Shown: positions 46,995-56,284 of the stretch, piece after piece
Layout of the letters: each line of letters opens with the position of its first letter
Position numbering within the stretch: position 1 is the first letter of the stretch
Assembly (NCBI GenBank): GCA_964440295.1
Contig: CAYTRT010000005.1
Location: forward strand, 1-59,350
DNA length: 59,350 bases
Reading direction: 5' to 3'
From: CALIKS01 sp964440295
GTDB taxonomy: Archaea > Thermoproteota > Nitrososphaeria_A > Caldarchaeales > Calditenuaceae
The notes under the pieces: generated by a model
What the model was told of the DNA's origin: nothing
Database searches by the model: none
The model's input: only the letters and a program-made list of their open reading frames with translations
Position numbers and translations under genes: made by a program

Positions 46995-49493
46995 ATGGTG
47001 ACGATTTATCCTTTCGCCAAGCCTGGCAGGGGATTTGTCTATCCTGACTATGATGCTAAATATCCTCCCAGCTATGACTACCGGATAAAGCACTATAAGC
47101 TATCTCTCTGGCTCGACATAGACGATAGATCTATTAATGGAGAGGCTGAAATTGATCTAGAGATAACTAATGAGCAGACTAGGTGGGTCTCATTTGACGG
47201 CATGGAGCTTGTGGTTGACTCTGTATCTGGCAGGCCCGAGGTAAAGGACTGGCGATATGATGGAAATAAGCTCCACATACAAGTAGCCGACAAGCATCCA
47301 AAGCTGCTCATCAAATACCACGCTAAGCCACGTAAAGGACTATACTTTATTCTGCCTTCAAAAGCTCATCCAAACAGGCCCCCACAAGTTTGGAGTCAGG
47401 GTGAGACAGAGCATAATAGGTACTGGATGCCAATACTTGACCATCCAAGCATAAAATGCACCTTCGAGCTGATCGCATACGTCCCCAGAGGGTATACTGT
47501 TATTTCTAACGGAGAACTGCTCAGCGTCAATAACGATGATAAGTGGTCGGTTTGGCACTGGAGGCTCGATAAACCTTGCTCGCCTTATCTTTTCAGCATC
47601 GTTGTAGGAGTATTTGATGAAATAAAGGAGATGTATGGTAAAGTGAAGTTAGGCTACTATGTCCCAAGGGGCTGGAAGGATAAGGCACACCTAAGCTTCT
47701 CGAAGACTGCAAAAATCTTAGAGTTCTATTCAAATTACTTGGATTACCCATATCCATACTCAAAGTATGATCAGGTAGCTGTACACGAATTCATTTTCGG
47801 AGGCATGGAGAATGTGACGGCAACTACCTTGACTGACTTGACACTCCACGACGAAAAGGCACACATGGATTATTCGAGCGATCCACTCGTGGCACATGAG
47901 GCAGCTCATCAATGGTTCGGCGACCTAGTCACATGTAAGGACTGGCCACATATCTGGCTGAATGAGAGCATGGCAACCCTGCTTGAGAACTTATTCGTAA
48001 GACATGACAAGGGAGAACAAGAATTCATATATGAACTCATCAGGGACATGGATGATTATCTAAATGAGTATCGCGACAGATATGCACGTCCAATAGTCAT
48101 GCGCATCTACAAATACTCAAACGAGCTTTTTGACTCGCATTCATATCCTAAGGGTGGATTAATACTAAACATGCTGCGATCACTCCTCGGTGAAGAAACT
48201 TTCAGGAAGGGTCTCAACAAGTTTTTAAAGAAATTTGAATACGGCGTAGCAGATACAGAGGATTTTAGAAAGACGATGGAGGAGGTCTCAGGAAAAAATT
48301 TAGAGTGGTTTTTTGAGCAGTTCTTTTATAATTCTGGTCATCCAGCACTCAAAGTAGAGGAGGAGTGGAAGGACGAAAGCAAGAAGCTATTGATTAGAAT
48401 AAAGCAGGTTCAGGGCGACGACTCGTTAAACACGTATATTCTTCCGCTTAAGATACACATAAAAATAGGCGAGACCATCAAAGAACATACCATCGATTTG
48501 AATGAAAGAGAAGCCGTATATGTATTTGACCTTGATGCTCGACCTGACTATGTTTGTGTTGACCCATTTTTTGAGGCATTCAAAACAATTGAATATCAAA
48601 GAACAGCCGAACAGTGGGCGAAAATTCTTCTAAGCGATAAACATGTATACTGCAAAGTATTGGCTGCAAGAGCGCTGGGGTCAATTGGCGATCTTAGGGC
48701 AGTTGAGGCTCTTAGCCAGGCTATGCTTAAGGATGATTTTTGGGGAGTTGCGGCTGAGGCTGCTAAGGCGCTGGGAGAGGCTCGCACCGAAATTGCTAGA
48801 GAAGCACTTCTTAGTGCTTTGAGTAGTATTAAGCACCCGAAGGTAAGGAGAGCTATATGCGATGCACTTGGCAATTATAGAGATGATAAAGTCTGTGACG
48901 CCTTGAAAAAAGTGTTAGCAGAAGTTGATGAGAGTTATTATGTAAGGCAATCTGCTGCTATTAGTCTCGGCAAGATGAGGCGGGAAGAGGTTTATGAATA
49001 TTTGTTAAAATTTATCAACGAACCATCTCACAACTACGCTATTACTATTGGTGTATTGAGAGGTTTGGCTGAGATTGGAGATGAGAGATGCCTTAAGACT
49101 ATATTAGAGCATTCTTACGAGGATAAGCCCACCATTGTTAGAAGCGCGGCAATTATGTCTCTAGGCAAGTTTCCCGGAAGGCGTGAGGTAATAAAAGTAC
49201 TTCAAGATTACTCGAGGGACGAGAACTATAGGGTTAGACAGGCAGTAGTGGCCGCGTGTAAAGAACTCATGGCGCCTGAGGTCATTCCTATTCTCGAAAA
49301 AATGGCTGAAAGCGATCTAATGGAGATGGTCAGGCGATCTGCTAGAGACGCAGCGGAAAAAATTAGGAAAAACTTAGAGAAGGGCGTAGAGTATAAAGCA
49401 CTAAGGGACGAGATTGAAAGGATAAGAGAGGAAAACCGTCGTCTGGTTGAGAGGATATCACTTCTCGGTAGGGTGCCAGAACACAAAGGCTAG
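46995..49493 (+). CDS. M1 aminopeptidase with C-terminal HEAT repeats
   Basis: The 832-residue protein has the M1 sites FGGMENVTATT (exopeptidase GxMEN) and HEAAHQWFGDLVTCKDWPHIWLNES (zinc HExxH-x18-E), with the N-terminal beta domain typical of tricorn-interacting factors. After the catalytic and beta domains (to about residue 550) there are about six HEAT/PBS-lyase-type repeats (ALGSIGDLRAVEAL, ALGNYRDDKVCDAL, SLGKMRREEV...) instead of the usual ERAP-type helical domain. The last 40 residues form a coiled coil. HEAT repeats may bind a partner or act as a substrate gate. The gene diverges from sufC. Confidence 0.9.
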   Translation: MVTIYPFAKPGRGFVYPDYDAKYPPSYDYRIKHYKLSLWLDIDDRSINGEAEIDLEITNEQTRWVSFDGMELVVDSVSGRPEVKDWRYDGNKLHIQVADKHPKLLIKYHAKPRKGLYFILPSKAHPNRPPQVWSQGETEHNRYWMPILDHPSIKCTFELIAYVPRGYTVISNGELLSVNNDDKWSVWHWRLDKPCSPYLFSIVVGVFDEIKEMYGKVKLGYYVPRGWKDKAHLSFSKTAKILEFYSNYLDYPYPYSKYDQVAVHEFIFGGMENVTATTLTDLTLHDEKAHMDYSSDPLVAHEAAHQWFGDLVTCKDWPHIWLNESMATLLENLFVRHDKGEQEFIYELIRDMDDYLNEYRDRYARPIVMRIYKYSNELFDSHSYPKGGLILNMLRSLLGEETFRKGLNKFLKKFEYGVADTEDFRKTMEEVSGKNLEWFFEQFFYNSGHPALKVEEEWKDESKKLLIRIKQVQGDDSLNTYILPLKIHIKIGETIKEHTIDLNEREAVYVFDLDARPDYVCVDPFFEAFKTIEYQRTAEQWAKILLSDKHVYCKVLAARALGSIGDLRAVEALSQAMLKDDFWGVAAEAAKALGEARTEIAREALLSALSSIKHPKVRRAICDALGNYRDDKVCDALKKVLAEVDESYYVRQSAAISLGKMRREEVYEYLLKFINEPSHNYAITIGVLRGLAEIGDERCLKTILEHSYEDKPTIVRSAAIMSLGKFPGRREVIKVLQDYSRDENYRVRQAVVAACKELMAPEVIPILEKMAESDLMEMVRRSARDAAEKIRKNLEKGVEYKALRDEIERIREENRRLVERISLLGRVPEHKG

Positions 49494-49786
49494 CGCTTAA
49501 GCGGTATTCTTTTGACGGCGCCGCATGTTAAACATCTTATAACTATCAGCCAGTTTCTATTTCTCCTCACTCTAATCCTCGCGCTTTTTGGAGATGATAA
49601 TAACGAGAAGCACTTTCTACAAATGAGTAGTGAGTATTTCTTCGGTATCCTAACTCTAACACTTCTAGAAAGCGCAACTGCATGTCTTATCGCTGATCTT
49701 TTTAATTGTTCGTCCTCAGAGCTCAGTGCTAGATTAAATAGTCTATCAATCTCTTTTGCCACGGCTTTCTTATCTAATTTAGACAT
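49490..49786 (-). CDS. rnp4: RNase P protein component 4 (Rpp21/RNP4)
   Basis: The 98-residue protein has an N-terminal helical part (KKAVAKEIDRLFNLALSSEDEQLKRSAIRHAVALSRSVRVRIPKKY) and a zinc ribbon with CRKC and CLTC, as in archaeal RNP4/Rpp21. It forms a dimer with RNP1 in RNase P. The ATG at 49786 is the right start; the frame continues to 49843 without family similarity. The stop overlaps the M1 gene end by 4 bp and the start overlaps the PDO gene stop by 8 bp. Confidence 0.88.
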   Translation of the reverse strand: MSKLDKKAVAKEIDRLFNLALSSEDEQLKRSAIRHAVALSRSVRVRIPKKYSLLICRKCFSLLSSPKSARIRVRRNRNWLIVIRCLTCGAVKRIPLKR

Positions 49787-50429
49787 GCTGAATTGCATGC
49801 ATGACGTAGTGGAGGAATTGTGGCTCTGGTAGTGCTCCTTCAAACGATACTACGTCATTAATGACGACTTTGGGCACGGCCATCACTCCGTACTTATTTG
49901 CCAGCTGTGGGAACTCTATGGCTTCAATCATATCGGCAGTCACGTATTCGGACTCGATGGCCATTTGATGCGCAATCCTGACAGCTCTAGGACAGTAGGG
50001 ACACGTTGGCGTTACGAATACCTTGATGTGAACAGGCACTCTAATGCTTGCTAATGTTTCTTTTGTCTGTCGGGAAAGCCTGCTCATGCCCCTCGAGACG
50101 TCTACCATGTCCTCAAGTAGTGTTGCGAATTCGTAGCCACTTGGGACGCCGAAGAACCTGACCCCATATTCTCGTTGGCCGAAAAGCAATGTTGCCGGAA
50201 TTTTATCGATATTCCACTTCCTCGCCTTATCTTCGTCACGTTCAAAATCATAGATCTCCATTCTAATCTTGTTGCTTAGAGAGGCGACCTCTCTTAGTAG
50301 CTCTCCAGTCTCGGCACAGTATTCGCACTCAAAATCCTGCGTAAAATAAATGATCCGCACCTCTCCCTCAAGTTCTTTTTCAAACTTAGACCTTACAAAT
50401 TCTCGATCCTTATCCTTGAGGATAACCAT
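49779..50429 (-). CDS. pdo: Protein disulfide oxidoreductase (PDO, two thioredoxin folds)
   Basis: Two CxxC active sites are seen: DFECEYCAET in the N-terminal thioredoxin unit and PTCPYCPRAV in the C-terminal unit. The cis-Pro regions are IPATLLFG and VMAVPKVVIN. This double-fold enzyme is the usual cytosolic disulfide catalyst of thermophilic archaea. The frame opens at 50480, but a TATA-like element (AGTTATATCC, 50495-50504) would put the transcript start near 50473. ATG 50429, after GGAGAG, is therefore the better start. Overlaps rnp4. Confidence 0.88.
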   Translation of the reverse strand: MVILKDKDREFVRSKFEKELEGEVRIIYFTQDFECEYCAETGELLREVASLSNKIRMEIYDFERDEDKARKWNIDKIPATLLFGQREYGVRFFGVPSGYEFATLLEDMVDVSRGMSRLSRQTKETLASIRVPVHIKVFVTPTCPYCPRAVRIAHQMAIESEYVTADMIEAIEFPQLANKYGVMAVPKVVINDVVSFEGALPEPQFLHYVMHAIQHV

Positions 50430-50535
50430 TACTCTCCATTTATTATTTCGTTTTATTTTAGGTTTTAGGATCTTCATCAATATTTGTACGAAATAGTTAT
50501 ATCCTATCTGCCGAAATTATTGTTCTAGGGGTAAA

Positions 50536-51300
50536 ATGAATAAAGATAAGAACTTTCTAATCGACGAGAAAATAAAGGGTAAAGGAATGCCATTAATCGA
50601 GGGATTGCCTGACGTGGGGCTTGTCGGCACAATAGCGTCTTCTTACTTCATCTCTAACCTGCAGTCTGAACTAGTTGGGTATCTTGAAATCGAAGACCTA
50701 CCTCCAATAGTCACTATACAGGGTTCTAAAGTATTGGAGCCATGCAGACTATATCTCTGCAGAGATGGGCCCAACGAGACATGCATGGTTTTTTCAGACG
50801 TCCCAGTGCCGCCTCAAAGCATATGGTCAACAGCAAACTCCATACTCGAGATTGGGCAGGCCCTTAACTCAACCATAATCAGCGTAGGCGGTATACCAGA
50901 GCCAAATAGGCTTGAAATTGAAAAACCAGAGATCTACGTCGTCTCAAATGACGAAGACATTCAAAGAAAGGCTCTTGAAACCGGCTATTCCACCCAGTTT
51001 GAGAATGGATTCATCACTGGGATGAAAGCGGCATTACTGCGGAATGCATCTAGATTAGGCGTTAAGGTACTAGTAGCTTTGGCTCAGAGCCACATGAACT
51101 ATCCTGACCCGGGCGCGGCTGCTGAGGTAGTAGTATTCTTGAATAAGCTCCTGGGACTTAACGTCTCAGTAGATCCGCTTAGAGAGCAGGCAGAGAAATT
51201 GAAAATTCAGCTAAGAGATTTGATGCGCCGCACAACCGCTAGTATGGCTAGGATTCCTAAGGGCTTAGAGCTCGAGACAACTCCCCAATATATTAGGTGA
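50536..51300 (+). CDS. PAC2 family protein (proteasome-assembly-chaperone-like)
   Basis: The 254-residue protein contains GLPDVGLVGTIASSYFI, VTIQGSKVLEPCRLYLC, IISVGGIPEPNR and AQSHMNYPDPGAAAEVVVFLNKLLGL. These are the hallmark segments of archaeal PAC2 proteins. Some relatives (PbaB) help assemble the 20S proteasome. A coiled helix ends the protein. The ATG at 50536 is 56 bp from the oppositely transcribed PDO promoter. The small heat shock gene follows with a 3-bp gap. Confidence 0.87.
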   Translation: MNKDKNFLIDEKIKGKGMPLIEGLPDVGLVGTIASSYFISNLQSELVGYLEIEDLPPIVTIQGSKVLEPCRLYLCRDGPNETCMVFSDVPVPPQSIWSTANSILEIGQALNSTIISVGGIPEPNRLEIEKPEIYVVSNDEDIQRKALETGYSTQFENGFITGMKAALLRNASRLGVKVLVALAQSHMNYPDPGAAAEVVVFLNKLLGLNVSVDPLREQAEKLKIQLRDLMRRTTASMARIPKGLELETTPQYIR

Positions 51301-51302
51301 GC

Positions 51303-51728
51303 ATGGCCTTGATGCGCAGGAGAAAATCACTGTTTGACATAATCAGGGAAATTGAAAGTGACATTGACCAAGAGGTAGAGTGGATGTTAACGAGACTTAA
51401 AGAATCCGAGGTCTCATCTAGATGTTTAGAACCTCTGTATGACGTCCAAGAGTTTCCAGACGAGTTCAGAGTGACAGTAGACCTTCCAGGTGTCAAGAAG
51501 GAGAACGTCAAGCTAGAGGTACATAAAAATGAACTTCACGTATATGCACCTTGTAGCTATGAGTATGAGCTTAGAAGGTATTGTAGAGTCAGTGCGACCT
51601 GCTACAAGCTAGACCTAGAACTACCAATCGAGATATCCACTGAAGAAACAAAGGCAAAGTTTAGGGAAGGAGTATTAGAAATCAGAATTCCCAAAAAAGA
51701 GAGAGGCGTTAGAATAAAGATCGACTGA
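51303..51728 (+). CDS. Hsp20 small heat shock protein
   Basis: The alpha-crystallin domain runs from about residue 45 (VQEFPDEFRVTVDLPGVKKENVKLEVHKNELHVYA) to the end (GVLEIRIPKKERGVRIKID), with an N-terminal arm of about 45 residues. The C-terminal I-x-I anchor (RIKID) is present. ATG 51303 follows AGGTGAG and is preferred to GTG 51297. It shares the PAC2 gene transcript and forms a chaperone/proteasome theme with it. Confidence 0.9.
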   Translation: MALMRRRKSLFDIIREIESDIDQEVEWMLTRLKESEVSSRCLEPLYDVQEFPDEFRVTVDLPGVKKENVKLEVHKNELHVYAPCSYEYELRRYCRVSATCYKLDLELPIEISTEETKAKFREGVLEIRIPKKERGVRIKID

Positions 51729-51743
51729 AAACATGCGACCTAG

Positions 51744-52376
51744 TTAAGGATTGGTGAAGACTCCCAGGGTCAGTAATGCAGCTGCAAGCGCGCCATAAGA
51801 CGCGTCGTAAAGATTGCTCGCTCCAGCAATAATTAATACATCTCCCTCTTTGAGGAAAAAATTATCGATGAGTTTGGAGGCAAACTCGGGAAATTCATCC
51901 GATAAGTTAGTAATTTCCGGCATTAACAACTTTCCTGACTTAAGTATTAACGTCATAGCGCCAGCTGCACCGAATTTGATGGCTACATCTCTCTGTTCTA
52001 TTCCTCTCCTAACTAGACGCTCACCATTTTTTACAACTATTCCTACCGAGAATTGGTGCTCCCAGATTTCTCTCAGATCGACCTCGTATATGGGTGATAT
52101 CTTTTCGTTTAGCCAGTTGTAGATCTCTATTCCATTAGCTGAGAGGGTGCAGCCCTCCTTAGTGATTGTGACTAAATCATTGCTCTTCAACTTGCTTAGC
52201 AGTGTCCTGACACTTCCCTCGCCTAGTCCCAGCCTTCTTGACAATTCTTTCCTTCCAATACCCGGATGATCACCAATGATCCGTATAGCCATGATTGCAT
52301 GGACTACTTCAAAATGTGGGGCAGGTCCACCCCTAATACTCGAGACTAATTTTTTCAATGAATTAATTTGGCTCAT
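51744..52376 (-). CDS. DUF4443-like winged-helix regulator
   Basis: The N-terminal 90 residues are a winged helix (GIGRKELSRRLGLGEGSVRTLLSKLKSNDLVTITKEG). The C-terminal 110 residues form an alpha/beta domain (AIKFGAAGAMTLILKSGKLLMP, DVLIIAGASNLYDASYGALAAALLTLG) of the type seen in DUF4443 archaeal proteins. The C-terminal domain likely binds a small ligand. It is downstream of trpG on the same strand after a 64-bp gap, so a role in controlling tryptophan genes is possible but unproven. Confidence 0.7.
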   Translation of the reverse strand: MSQINSLKKLVSSIRGGPAPHFEVVHAIMAIRIIGDHPGIGRKELSRRLGLGEGSVRTLLSKLKSNDLVTITKEGCTLSANGIEIYNWLNEKISPIYEVDLREIWEHQFSVGIVVKNGERLVRRGIEQRDVAIKFGAAGAMTLILKSGKLLMPEITNLSDEFPEFASKLIDNFFLKEGDVLIIAGASNLYDASYGALAAALLTLGVFTNP

Positions 52377-52440
52377 ATAGTTAATCCTAATTGTATTGAC
52401 TCTTTTTCATATTTATATTTGTGTTTGTTAAATATAGCTT

Positions 52441-53025
52441 TCATTTTTTGGCCAGCTTCAAAAAGTTAAACAGTATTTTCTTTCCATCTTCGGTGAAAAT
52501 TGACTCTGGGTGGAACTGAAGGCCGTATAGCTGATATTCTCTATGTTTTATTCCCATTATTTCGTTATCGTCAAGCGAGACAGCGGTCACTACTAGGCAT
52601 GATGGTAGCTCATTATGTACGGCTAATGAGTGATAACGCATAGCGCTGAAAGGATTTTTAACGCCCTCGAATATATCTTCACCGTTGTGCATAACCATGC
52701 TCGTTTTGCCGTGCATCAACCTCTTTGCTTTAATTATTGATCCTCCAAAACAATGCACTATTCCTTGGTGACCGAGACATACTCCGAGAATTGGTAGGCT
52801 ACCCGAGAGCTCCTTTATTATGCTGCCTGATATTCCGAAATATCTCGGATTTGCGGGATTGCCCGGTCCAGGAGAGATAATAATTGCGTCTGGATTTAGA
52901 TTTGAGACCTCGCTTAGTGTTATTTCATTATTCCTGACAACTATTGGAAGTGCTCCAAGCTCACCTACGTATTGAGCCAAATTGTATACGAATGAGTCGT
53001 AGTTATCGATTATTAGCACCTTCAT
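52441..53025 (-). CDS. trpG: Anthranilate synthase component II (glutamine amidotransferase)
   Basis: The protein (194 residues) has the amidotransferase sites: NYDSFVYNLAQYVGELG, IISPGPGNP, GVCLGHQGIVHCFGG (nucleophile Cys) and QFHPESI (His, Glu). It delivers ammonia to TrpE to make anthranilate. ATG 53025 (MKVLIIDNYD) is chosen over 53037, giving a 23-bp overlap with trpE. A paralogue for p-aminobenzoate synthesis cannot be excluded. Confidence 0.92.
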   Translation of the reverse strand: MKVLIIDNYDSFVYNLAQYVGELGALPIVVRNNEITLSEVSNLNPDAIIISPGPGNPANPRYFGISGSIIKELSGSLPILGVCLGHQGIVHCFGGSIIKAKRLMHGKTSMVMHNGEDIFEGVKNPFSAMRYHSLAVHNELPSCLVVTAVSLDDNEIMGIKHREYQLYGLQFHPESIFTEDGKKILFNFLKLAKK

Positions 53026-54412
53026 AATGCTGCTCACCCTTTAAGGCGTTTAACAATGCGCGGGCTTTATGCTCAGTTTCATACCACTCGTTCTCAGGTG
53101 ATGAGTCTGCAACTATTCCAGCGCCTGATTGAATATATCCAACTCCTTTACGGGGACTGACGAGAGTTCTTATCGTTATTGCGAAGTCGGCACATCCATT
53201 AAATGATATGTATCCAACACATCCAGCATAAGGCCCCCTTCTTTCATTTTCTAATTCCTCAATTATCTCCATAGCCCTAATCTTCGGCGCGCCCGTCACC
53301 GTCCCCGCCGGAAATAACGCTCTCAATACGTCAAGAGAATTATATCCAAATCTTAGTTCACCGGAGACATGCGAGACCATGTGCTGTACATGACTAAATC
53401 TATGTATCTTCATAAGTTCCTCTACTTTCACGGTTCCAAACCTGCATACGCGTCCTAAGTCGTTTCGAGCGAGGTCAACTAGCATCGCGTGTTCTGCTCT
53501 CTCTTTTTCATCCGACATTAATTCCTTAGATAATTTCTCATCTAGTTCTTGGTCGCCAGTAATGGGCCTGGTACCAGCAATCGGGAACGTCTCGACCCGT
53601 GTCCCCTCAACCCTGAATAACATCTCTGGGCTGGACCCAACGATCTTCCTCTGACCCATCTTGATTACAAACATGTATGGGGAAGGATTGAGTTTTCTTA
53701 ATCTACTATAGAAAGCGTCTAACGAACCATCATATTCTACCCTATATTTCTTCGAAAGTACAACCTGAAATATGTCGCCCTCCTCTATGTATTCTTTTGC
53801 CTTAAGCACAATTCTCTCAAACCAGTTTTTAGCCATGGATGGTTTTACGTCTACTAGCTTGACGTAGTCTTCAAATCCCGCTGTTTTATTCTTAAAACTT
53901 GCGGCGATACTCTCCTCGTCAACAGAGGGGCCAAAGATATACGCCTCACCCATCCTATGATCAATTATTATTCCATTATTGTATATGCCGAACTCCATGT
54001 CTGGGAAATCTGAGTTTTTCTCACTTCTTAGATCAATTTTTTCCCAGTACTTGATTGACTCGTAAGATACGTATCCGACTGCGCCACCAACAAACCTAAA
54101 TCCATAACTTGGATATGAATTACCAATCAATAGTTTTCCAAGTATTTCGAGCGGGTCAGTGGTTTCTATCTCAAAAACATCGCCGCTCTGCCTGTCCTCG
54201 ATAGTACATGCGCCATTGGTTGCATTAAAAATCGCTATAGGCTCAAATCCAATGAATGAGAACTCCGACAGTTTATCTGGACCTGATACAGATTCTAGGA
54301 GAAAAGCATACTCGTTGTCCCTTGAAACAGACGAATACAACTCAAGCGGGTCGAGGGGTAATTCAATCCTTTTCAGAAGTATTGGCTTGGCTCTCTGACG
54401 AATTGTGCGCAT
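53003..54412 (-). CDS. trpE: Anthranilate synthase component I
   Basis: The 469-residue chorismate-binding enzyme has the tryptophan feedback site FLLESVSGP near the N-terminus. The catalytic block is AREYIxxGDIFQVVLSKK-like (KAKEYIEEGDIFQVVLS), PSPYMFVI, GTRPITGDQELDEKL, HAMLVDLARNDLGRVCRFGTV, and GAPKIRAMEIIEELE. The LLES motif favours anthranilate over aminodeoxychorismate synthase. It lies directly upstream of trpG with overlap. No other trp genes are visible. Confidence 0.93.
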   Translation of the reverse strand: MRTIRQRAKPILLKRIELPLDPLELYSSVSRDNEYAFLLESVSGPDKLSEFSFIGFEPIAIFNATNGACTIEDRQSGDVFEIETTDPLEILGKLLIGNSYPSYGFRFVGGAVGYVSYESIKYWEKIDLRSEKNSDFPDMEFGIYNNGIIIDHRMGEAYIFGPSVDEESIAASFKNKTAGFEDYVKLVDVKPSMAKNWFERIVLKAKEYIEEGDIFQVVLSKKYRVEYDGSLDAFYSRLRKLNPSPYMFVIKMGQRKIVGSSPEMLFRVEGTRVETFPIAGTRPITGDQELDEKLSKELMSDEKERAEHAMLVDLARNDLGRVCRFGTVKVEELMKIHRFSHVQHMVSHVSGELRFGYNSLDVLRALFPAGTVTGAPKIRAMEIIEELENERRGPYAGCVGYISFNGCADFAITIRTLVSPRKGVGYIQSGAGIVADSSPENEWYETEHKARALLNALKGEQHYEGANNR

Positions 54413-54477
54413 TATACCGCCAAACTAAATCCCCCAAATTCTCACCACATTGGTAATTTCCTTCACATTGCTAGTAT

Positions 54478-56058
54478 TTAAATTTGATAGCTTCGTCCAC
54501 CACTCATGGTGGCCAGCAAGTATATGTATCCATCTAGAATGGCCTTCAAGCTGGCCTCAACAATATTTCGAGAGACCGCGGTTGTAGCCCAATTTTTATC
54601 CCCAAATATGAATTCAGTATAAACCCTCACGGTGGCAGCAGTACCATCGTTACTGTCAAGCACAGTTACTTTGTAGTTTACGAGCTTGATATCGGCGAGC
54701 TCTGGGAATTTCTTCGAAATGGCGGATTTTATCGCCTCGTCGAGTGCGTGGACAGGGCCGACGCCCTCCCCCATAGCCGTAACCGTCTCGTTGTTCACAT
54801 CGATAGATACGATTGCTCTCGAGAAGACCCTGCCCAGGTCTAGTGTCTCTACCCACCATGTCCTAACGCTAAAGAACCTCGGCAACCGCTTCGTCACTTT
54901 TAGAATTATCAAAGAAATAGTTGCGTCGGCAGCTTCCAACTGGTAGCCCATGGCCTCTAGTTCTTTTATTTCTCTAAGCGCCGCGTCTAACTCGTCTTTA
55001 GATAGCTTAATTCCCAACTTCTCAGCAAAGTAGTGTAAGGCTGATCGGCCAGATAATTCTGAGATAGATAGTAATCTTTCATTCCCTATCAAGGTTGGGT
55101 CTATATGTTCGTATGTCTTCGGATTTTTCAAGATAGCGTCAACGTGAACGCCGGCCTTGTGCGCGAATGCGTGTCGACCGATGTATGGATGATTTGGATT
55201 AATACTAACGTTCAGCAGGTCCGCTATATGGTATGCCACCTCGGTTAGTCTTCTCAATTTTTCTCTCGCTTTTCCTTTTAGCATATTATAGCCTAACTTT
55301 AATGATAATGATGGTATCAACACTGTAAGGTCTGCATTTCCACATCTTTCACCTAAACCGATTATCGTGCCTTGAACATGACGTGCTCCCTCATCTACTG
55401 CGACGAGTGTGTTAGCAACTGCTACTCCAGCATCGTTATGGGCATGGATCCCCAACGCTCCTTTAAACACTCTTCTCACCTGTCTGACTATGTCTCTCAG
55501 CTCAGTCGGTAATGTTCCACCATTCGTATCACAAAGGACAACCGTACGTGCGCCTGACTCGTAAGCGGTCTTCAAGACATCTAATGCATAACTACTCGAC
55601 TCTTTCCAGCCGTCAAAAAAATGCTCGGCATCAAAGATGACTTCAAGGCCATGATCCTTCAGGTAGCTGATTGAGTCCTCTATAATCTTCTTGTTTTCTT
55701 CTTCTGTGCATCGAAGGACTTCTCTGACATGCAGAGTCCAGGCCTTACCGAAAATAACAGCCACTGGAACTTCAGATTTGAGTATACTATTCATCGTTAA
55801 GTCGTCCTCGACCCTCACGTCTACTCTGCGGGTACTTCCAAAAGCCGCAAGCCTACTGTGACTAAGTTTAATTTCTCTGGCAAGTCTGTAGAACTCTGAG
55901 TCTTTCGGATTTGAGCCGGGCCATCCCGCCTCAATAACGTCTATGCCTAAATCGTCTAGCAACTCAACAATCTTTAGTTTATCATTTAGAGTAAAAGAGA
56001 TGCCTCTAGTCTGTGCGCCGTCTCGAAGCGTTGTGTCAAGTAATTCGATGTAATCGAT
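54478..56058 (-). CDS. cimA: Citramalate synthase (isopropylmalate synthase family) with abnormal start
   Basis: The reading frame encodes LLDTTLRDGAQTRG, GWPGSNPKDSEFYRLA, GIHAHNDAGVAVANTLVAV, GLGERCGNADL and the C-terminal regulatory domain with DSNDGTAATVRV. This is the citramalate synthase type of the LeuA family, making (R)-citramalate from pyruvate and acetyl-CoA for isoleucine. The first catalytic motif, DTTLRDG, lies upstream of the first in-frame ATG at 55962. Between that motif and the stop at 56059 there is no ATG, GTG or TTG; the frame opens with ATC GAT TAC ATC. A GTG at 56066 is out of frame by one base, so a one-base error or frameshift near 56055 is likely. Confidence 0.85.
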   Translation of the reverse strand: MDYIELLDTTLRDGAQTRGISFTLNDKLKIVELLDDLGIDVIEAGWPGSNPKDSEFYRLAREIKLSHSRLAAFGSTRRVDVRVEDDLTMNSILKSEVPVAVIFGKAWTLHVREVLRCTEEENKKIIEDSISYLKDHGLEVIFDAEHFFDGWKESSSYALDVLKTAYESGARTVVLCDTNGGTLPTELRDIVRQVRRVFKGALGIHAHNDAGVAVANTLVAVDEGARHVQGTIIGLGERCGNADLTVLIPSLSLKLGYNMLKGKAREKLRRLTEVAYHIADLLNVSINPNHPYIGRHAFAHKAGVHVDAILKNPKTYEHIDPTLIGNERLLSISELSGRSALHYFAEKLGIKLSKDELDAALREIKELEAMGYQLEAADATISLIILKVTKRLPRFFSVRTWWVETLDLGRVFSRAIVSIDVNNETVTAMGEGVGPVHALDEAIKSAISKKFPELADIKLVNYKVTVLDSNDGTAATVRVYTEFIFGDKNWATTAVSRNIVEASLKAILDGYIYLLATMSGGRSYQI

Positions 56059-56092
56059 TCAGACACCCTTTATATTACAGCTAAATGACTTA

Positions 56093-56100
56093 TATTTAAA
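56093..56100 (-). promoter_or_regulatory. TATA box of the citramalate synthase gene
   Basis: TTTAAATA on the minus strand lies about 30 bp before the out-of-frame GTG at 56066, which supports translation starting there on a leaderless transcript. Confidence 0.45.
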
Positions 56101-56284
56101 TATATACTTGAATTGTAGGATACGCTCTACTAGACCATCTCGGAGCGCTTAATGAAATAATCGAAAATGCACGACTATTAATTACCCGACTACTATTTAT
56201 GACGCCACATCCTCATTCACTACAATTCACTGCTGTGCATACATGATAATCTAAATAGTAAGGTAGGCTAGATATCGTGAGAGA

